From Diabrotica undecimpunctata (taxonomy: Eukaryota > Arthropoda > Insecta > Coleoptera > Chrysomelidae): DNA of 64,000 bases. Where the stretch lies: positions 146,763,108 through 146,827,107 of the forward strand of contig NC_092804.1 of the NCBI RefSeq assembly GCF_040954645.1, read 5' to 3'. Under the pieces are notes generated by a model. That model saw only the letters and a list, made by a program, of their open reading frames with translations, did no database searches and was not told the origin of the DNA. Within the stretch, counting starts at the first letter, position 1. Each line of letters starts with the position of its first letter. The position numbers and the translations under genes are program-made. Shown here one piece after another: positions 57,850 through 64,000 of the stretch.

Positions 57850-59344
57850 AAGCGCTTCCTCTTACATCATATTTACTAATAATTACATGTAGATATTGAG
57901 TAGAGTGTAAACTGCAATAAATAATTCAAAAAATTAAACCTGACTGAAGAGCTATGTAAATATACAATACATATGTTTATTTTTCTATTTTTATTAATAA
58001 ACAAAACTTTCTGAGTTTCTATGAATAGATATTTAAAAATAATAGAATACATTATCTTTCAATCGTAAATTTTATTTTTGTATAACTCTTCGATATTACA
58101 ATATAAAATGTTAAATGAAGGTATTTAGTATTTCTATGCACTTGTTTTTAATAGGTAAGTATTACAAGCGCTTAACATTAATTAGCAATTTTAATTCACT
58201 TAATTAGTCAATCAGTGAGTTAAACGCACGTTTCTGTATAAATTACACTCTAGCTCGAAATCGATAAAACGCCTGTCATCCACCTTTTGAACAATAATGC
58301 AGTAGTCCAAACATTTAAGATATATGTACCTATGCATGCATGCAAGCCGATCCTTAATTCACTAGGGCGTGGTCTTCTTTTATGTATAACCAATCGCGTA
58401 GGAAAAGGATTGTAGCATGCAGTAGGAGAACACGTTAGTCGTTTTATTTGACGGGTCCCTTTTTATTGTGAGTGGAGCTTTATTTATAGAGCTTTTACTG
58501 ATGGTCAAGGATGACTAAAAGTGCTGGCGCCAGTACAAAAAAGTTTCGTGTTGTAGACCCAGGAATGCCTTTGATGTCATTAAAGAATACCTCATATTTA
58601 AATGATCTGTTCTCGGATAAATTTTTAGTCTCACGTTTAAATCTGTCAATAATGTTTTCCAATTATTGAAATTACCATTTTAGGAAAATATGTAAGGGGT
58701 GTTTTCCGCGGAAAATACCCCTTACATATTATCGGTTTGTCAACAAGACAACCACAAATGTTTGCATTGCGATGAAAAAAAAAGTTATATGAGAATTCTT
58801 TATACAAAAATACATTAAAAAAGTTACAAGGTGTTAAAAATTATAAAATAAGAACAAAATTTGTAATGCTCAAACGTTTATAGCGGTTAAATATATGTTT
58901 TTATAAAAGTTTATTTGGCTTATTAGTCTACGATAGTCAAAGATGCAACATAATGTTTTTCCGATTATGACGGACGTTGGAGGTTTTTTTATTTATCTAA
59001 AAACCTTTTTCTTCCTTTCTCTGTTCTTTGTTCTTGATTTTTGGCAAACGATATGTTTTATTTACGAATATAATATCATAAGAGAGAAAATTTTGCAGGC
59101 AATATTTTTGACTGGTATGAAAGTTTGTTGCCTGTCAATTTTCGCAAATTAAATTTTGACAGTTAAATCACAAGACGTCAGTCGAGATTTTGTCAAAATT
59201 TCATAAGCGAAAATTGCCAAAAGGCAACAAACTTGAATAATATCAGAAGAAAATTTTGCCGGTGGATAATTTTTTCTCAAATGATATTCGACAAGACTAT
59301 AACATAATCTTTATTTATTTGTTAACAATACTAAATGTACAATT
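57850..59344. other. No gene recognised; one palindrome
   Basis: AT-rich. Contains the near-perfect palindrome at 58688-58729. Confidence 0.45.
58688..58729. repeat. 42-bp near-perfect palindrome
   Basis: Arms ATATGTAAGGGGTGTTTTCC and its reverse complement with one mismatch, with a 2-bp centre (GC). Could be the relic of a small inverted-repeat element. Not a bacterial-type terminator in this context. Confidence 0.85.
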
Positions 59345-59352
59345 ATTATAAG

Positions 59353-61532
59353 TAAAGCTCGGATTTATAGGCAACAAAAATTGAAGAAAAAGGCGCCTAT
59401 ATAGGCAAAGATTTTTATTAAAAAAGGCAGGAATATTAACATGTAGGCAAAATATAGGCAATAAAGGAATATAACTTATTATTTATTGCACAAAGTGAAT
59501 TACCGTAATATTAACATAAGGCAGGTATATTTACACATCATAATCATAACATTAGTATAAATAAACTAGTAACTAAATAACTGTAAATTAATAATTAAAC
59601 ATTGTAACCACTTAAAATTTTATTATTAATAGAAACAACTAAATGTTTTACAATATTTTCGGTCTTAAAACTATGTCTTCGATCACTTAAAATTAATTTG
59701 TACATTGAAAACGAACGTTCGACATCGACAGATGTAATTGGAGCATATTTCAGAGCGGATAATAAATCTGGCATAATTTGAAATTCCTCGGAAAATGTCC
59801 CATTCAAAACTTTAGCAACATTAAATAAAAACGAAAAACCTTCATTCTTGTCGAAAACATATTTCATTTTTTTTTTTAAATTAATTGACCGTTACTTCCA
59901 GGTGCCGATTTAATTTTCGTCTTTAAATTATCCATTTTTACTGACTCAAATAAATTTATCTCTTGTTTTTCTAATAAGGTAATTGTGGTAACTATTAATT
60001 TATAATTGTCATTGATATAAGCGAGTTCCTGTTTCAATTTGGGATTTTTTAATATTTTTTTTGCTTCTCGAATGGCTTCGGAAATATCATCATCAAATTC
60101 TGACATAACTAATTCTATTTCATTGCAGTGTTCAAAGTAAAAAAAAACTGCTTCGAGCCAGGTTCCCCACCTTGTAATTACTGGTTTAGGTGGAAAAGGG
60201 ACACCGGGAAATCTTTCTTTATATATTTGCACCCTCAACGGAGCCTTTAAAAAAACTTTTTTCAAAAAAATTTATAAAATTATTTACCAACGGAAACAGA
60301 TTTCTTATTTCTTCAGCAATTTTATTTACCCCGGGGTTAAATTAACAGCAGCTTTTAACATATATGCCGCAGCATCTGAAAGCATTAAAACTATTTTATT
60401 CACTGGTATAGCGTTGGGTAAAAAGAGGTTTGTTAAACTATCTTGTATAAATCGACTTATTGTTAAATTGTTTGTTTTTTCCAATTCTTTAACGGCAACT
60501 AAATAAGGTTTTCTCGCAGAGTTTTCGTTCCAAATTCCAATCATTAAATTAGCTATATACCTGCCGCATACATCTGTCGTTTCATCCACGATAATATACA
60601 AAAAATTGCCCTATAACTCCTGCTTAATTTTTGAAATACATTCCATATAACATTTTTCCACAGTATGTTTTCTCAATGTACTCTCGTCCGGTAAGGATTT
60701 ATTATTAAGATATTTTTCGAAAAAGCATTTAAAACTAGGGTTATTAGCTTTATATAGAGGAATGTTGGATGAAATCATCATCTGGCATAAATCAAATTTA
60801 AATGAGTCTTCCTCCTTTTTTTTTTGAACTGCTTAAACTATCCCGCAGAGATATTTGGGCTAACTTAGATTATTTAATTTTTCCAAATTACGTTTATGAA
60901 GTGGGGTTCCACAATGCTGGTCAATAAAGTACTTTTTTCTACTTGAAATCTGAGAATTTAAAAACAAATAATTAGAATTCTAAAACCGCTTTAGAATTTA
61001 GTTATGTTGTGGGACGAGAAAACATAAAACTTACCGATTTGCCGCATGGTTTACAAAATGCTCCATCTCCTTCCAGAGAAAGTTCCGAATAAGGTGCGAT
61101 CCATAGCCTTAATTTAGATGTCATCTTTTCACACAAATGTCTAAAACGTTTTAAAACGTGTTCTTTGCTTTTCGGTATACGATACGCAACAAAACTAAAC
61201 TAGGATATAGCAATTTGTGACTAAACTCTGATACAGTAACCGACTGTACAACTGATAATAAACTAATAAAGCTTAGGGATTTCCAAATAGTTAACCCTCA
61301 AGTCTCGATCAGGTACATTTTCCTAGAAATCTGTTATATAAACAAACAATTGATATTTTATTATTGACCCAAAATTTTATTATAGAATGGTTTAGTAATA
61401 GAATAATATCATGGGTAGTACCATGAAATTTTAAAAAAGGCACAAATAGGCGGAATTTACGAAAAAAGGCAAAAAGTGCAAAAAACAATTATAATAGGCA
61501 CAAAAGGGTTTTTGCCTATAATCCGAGCTTTA
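59353..61532 (-). mobile_element. hAT transposon, full length (2180 bp)
   Basis: Terminal inverted repeats TAAAGCTCGGATT(T)ATAGGC at the left and AATCCGAGCTTTA at the right. An exact 8-bp duplication ATTATAAG flanks it (59345-59352 and 61533-61540), as expected for hAT. Sub-terminal regions are full of AGGCA/GGCAAA repeats. It encodes one transposase on the minus strand with four or so lesions, so both ends and the coding region survive but it is not autonomous. Confidence 0.93.
59595..61124 (-). pseudogene. hAT transposase with a spliced BED finger
   Basis: Start ATG at 61124 (MTSKLRLWIAPYSEL). Exon 1 ends at 61035 after FCKPCGKS; a GT-AG intron of 85 nt (61034-60950) follows; exon 2 resumes in phase with SRKKYFIDQHCGTPLHKR. 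The C-x2-C and H-x5-H thus form a BED-type DNA-binding finger. Then DSFKFDLCQMMISSNIP, a stop near 60608, IIVDETTDVCGRYIANLMIG (first catalytic Asp), IVLMLSDAAAYML (second), FPPKPVITRWGTW, and the dimerisation end TSVDVERSFSMYKLILSDRR. Lesions: a frameshift near 60850, the TAG, a frameshift near 60320, and one near 59870. Confidence 0.85.
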
Positions 61533-61540
61533 ATTATAAG

Positions 61541-63140
61541 CTATAGTAGTTTGCCCATTTTTTAGTAGTAGCATTTGAGAACTCGAAGGTCCAGCTTCAT
61601 TTGTTGTTCTGAGACTTTCGATCAACTTCTGGTGGTGACTGGAATCCAGCTGCAGATATGGTTTTAGAAAGCTTAAATTTTAGTGACCCGGTAATTTCAT
61701 TCCCTCCTGTTTTGAAACACCTTGCTTGAATAAGGCTGACACAGCTGAAGATCGATGAGAATGCTTTATGCTATTTTATGTTTTTTTTTGTATCTGTTCC
61801 AATGTCTTCAGCTGACATTTTTGTCTACTTAGACACGGTGTTGATTACAAGTGGACAGTTTTTGAACCAAGATTCATCCTTTCAGTTTTGCTGAACGGTA
61901 AGAAAGAATATTGTCTGAAATCGTTGATCCACTTTTTTCCATTAATTTCAAAAATAATCTAACTGGGCATAAATTTTCGTTTGATGAATTTTTTACCAGC
62001 CATTTGCTGCTTGCCAAACTTTTCTAATCGCCTTGGTTTGTTCTGGGAAAATGCTGTTGTATTCAATTCGGGCCGTAAATTCTCCCATAACATCAAATTC
62101 CTTCTGGAAAAAGTGAATCTTGTAGTTTACGGCCTCATTACCTCTCTAAGCAAGTTCAAATGAGTAAAGGTGAAAAAACTTTTTTGTGCTCCATCGGGGG
62201 TTTCCTCGTCGTAGCTTTGGATGATTTTTAATAGTTCTTCGATGGATAATGCTTTTGAACTGACTTTTCTTTTTTCTTAACCACTTTGAAGCTGCCTCGG
62301 CTTGGCATCTCTGGGCAATCTTGCAGCGAAAGGGTCGATTTTTATACCATACTCCGTAAATAATTTTTCTTGTACAATTTTTGCTGTAATATTCCACAGA
62401 CGACTCTTTATAGTCTTCGCCATTGTTTTTTTTTTATGTTAAAGGCATAATCCTCGAGAATTTATGCCAGTTTCTTGCAAGTTTTTGCTAGTTATGGTAG
62501 TACATCTTTCAAGCGTAAAATTTCTCATCCGTAGGAACTTCGAAAATGGGATCCAAATAGATCTTCTGGACCTCTGCGTGTTCAATGGGACATTTTCCGA
62601 AACCAATTTTTTGATTTTTTAACCTGACTGACATCCAAATCTTGATTTGTCGTCTGGATTCATTATATCTGTCCAAAATTGATTACGCCTCAATGACGTG
62701 TGTCAAACTGACAACAATGGAATTACCAGATATCTTCGTGATGGATCTGTCATAATTTTGTAGCTGAGAAATCACGTGCAGGAAGAAGTTTTGTCTGTAG
62801 GAAACGTGGCGTTGCTATGACGTTTTATCAGTTAGAAATAGTCAAGTGAAATAGTCATTCATAAACCCCTCTATTTTTAGATCATTATAATATAGATACA
62901 TTTTTTTCAGTGACTAACCAAGCTAAAATGCAACATTGGTGATTAATCTCGACCGATTCTCACCATTCTTCTAACTTATTAATGTGTTAATTTCATTCTG
63001 TTTTCCTTTATTGTACAATTCAATAGTTTACATCTCAAATTCTATGTTTCATGCTTTCAATTCTTTATTTCTCTAGCAATATCTTGCTAGCCAATTCAGC
63101 ACAAAGTATCCTTATTTTTTTTTTGACAATAGTCTTTTGG
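61541..63140. other. No gene recognised
   Basis: Minus-strand frame 62397-62146 and neighbouring frames are basic and protein-like (FRCKIAQRCQAEAASKWLRK) but match no family I can name. The rest is without motif. Confidence 0.35.
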
Positions 63141-63149
63141 CGTTTCTGG

Positions 63150-63320
63150 TCATCTACTTCTACTAAACGTGGTTATCCGTTCCGGCTGTTACCAATCAAC
63201 ATGGTTATCCTTACTTTTCTGGCAGCTATTTGGAATAGTCGGGTTGTAGACGTAATGAACCATTCTCTCACGTTTTGAATCCAAGAAATTCTTCTCCTCC
63301 CTCTTCGATCTTTTTCATAA
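63150..63320 (-). mobile_element. LINE 3' coding end fragment
   Basis: Minus strand: KDRRGRRRISWIQNVREWFI, STTRLFQIAARKVRITMLI, then GNSRNG-stop, matching the C-terminus of the family at 47.39-48.25 kb (GRRRTSWLKNLRDWY). Confidence 0.65.
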
Positions 63321-63454
63321 ACCTGTTCACTGAGCGCTGTGTACTAAAAACTGTTCTTCAGAACAAATTGTAATAAGTCACATCTCTTCTTATTTCTCAT
63401 AATAAATGACCACATATTCTATTGACAGTTATGATTTATTCCAATATTAATTAA

Positions 63455-63600
63455 TTTAAATTACCAATATACAAATGGACACAATTACAAAGGAATAACG
63501 CTGACGCTGTATCAGTCTACATCGAAATTACTAACCAAAATCTTATCAAAGAAGTTAATTACCACCGTAGGCATTATTACTTTTGAACGTACAATGTAAA
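63455..63600 (+). mobile_element. LINE RT fragment
   Basis: NYKGITLTLYQSTSKLLTKI then LSKKLITTV matches RT block 'NYRGITLLSTAYKLLTKIL'. About 40 codons. Confidence 0.55.
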
Positions 63601-64000
63601 GAAAAGTACCAATAAGTTTTTGATCGCATCCTGTGTGCATTCATATTTATCATACTCACGACGACCTTTCAAAAAGTAATCAAAATCAATCAATGATTAC
63701 AGCGACGATTATTTGAATTATTTACAGATTTTCTCGTTAATTTGAAGGTATTCGTTGTTTAGATACAAAAATAAAGCAGCTAATTATGTATAAGAATCTA
63801 CAACACACAGAAGAAAAGGATTGCAAAGGAGTAAAAGTAACTTTAAACCCCTGAATTTTCTCTCGTCTACAGAAACAAGCCAAAGAAATACTTTAAAAGT
63901 CGCAAACAGGTCGACTTAAAAAAAACCATGAACAAAAACAACAGAAAGAACTGTCTCTGATTACGCTCTGCTACTAATTTTTCTACAGTCAGGAAAAATT
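63601..64000. other. No gene recognised
   Basis: AT-rich; nothing noted. Confidence 0.4.

Overview
The window is a stretch of animal, almost certainly insect, nuclear DNA: AT-rich, with GT-AG introns, long (TA)n microsatellites and a very dense load of decayed transposable elements (R1-like, RTE-like, CR1/jockey-like LINEs, Penelope, LTR elements, Tc1/mariner, Tigger, hAT, MITEs, tRNA-derived SINEs). The mix resembles a large beetle genome, but the order is an inference and the species is not determined here.

One host gene is visible, on the + strand from about 12.56 to 38.16 kb. Four exons (12559-12684, 15201-15303, 24808-24943, 38021-38156) join in phase into the last 166 residues of a GATA-type zinc-finger transcription factor of the GATA4/5/6 (pannier/GATAe) class. 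The C-terminal finger, its basic tail and the stop codon are all present. Exons upstream of the C-finger, including any N-terminal finger, were not found. The three introns (about 2.5, 9.5 and 13.1 kb) are filled with LINE, Tc1, Tigger, Penelope, LTR and SINE remnants.

Left flank (1-12.5 kb): a ZMYM1-like hAT remnant, R1-like and endonuclease LINE fragments, a Tigger transposase pseudogene, RTE-like pieces, a Tc1 pseudogene fused to a LINE fragment, and an R1-like 3' half. Introns (12.7-38 kb): a 1.6-kb RTE-like copy, a LINE with a (TA)n array grown inside its RT sequence, a Tc1/mariner-type transposase remnant, a 5'-inverted (twin-primed) LINE with a 13-bp target duplication, a 2.2-kb RTE copy, a CR1/jockey copy with only two lesions, a Penelope-like element with GIY-YIG domain and hammerhead-like motif, and a ~1-kb LTR with polypurine tract.

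Right part (38-64 kb): a mariner fragment, a degenerate copy of the 3' end of 28S rRNA, minisatellites, candidate LTR/PBS sites and several LINE pieces. The most unusual object lies at 49564-52369: three LTRs and two internal regions in tandem (LTR-int-LTR-int-LTR), bounded by a 4-bp duplication. It sits in the YADD motif of a LINE reverse transcriptase. Its outer LTRs are identical and its middle LTR is divergent. Further right are a 682-bp MITE with TTA duplication inside another RT sequence and a nearly complete 2.18-kb hAT element with 8-bp duplication and an intron in its BED finger. Apart from the GATA gene, I see no host coding sequence I can support.
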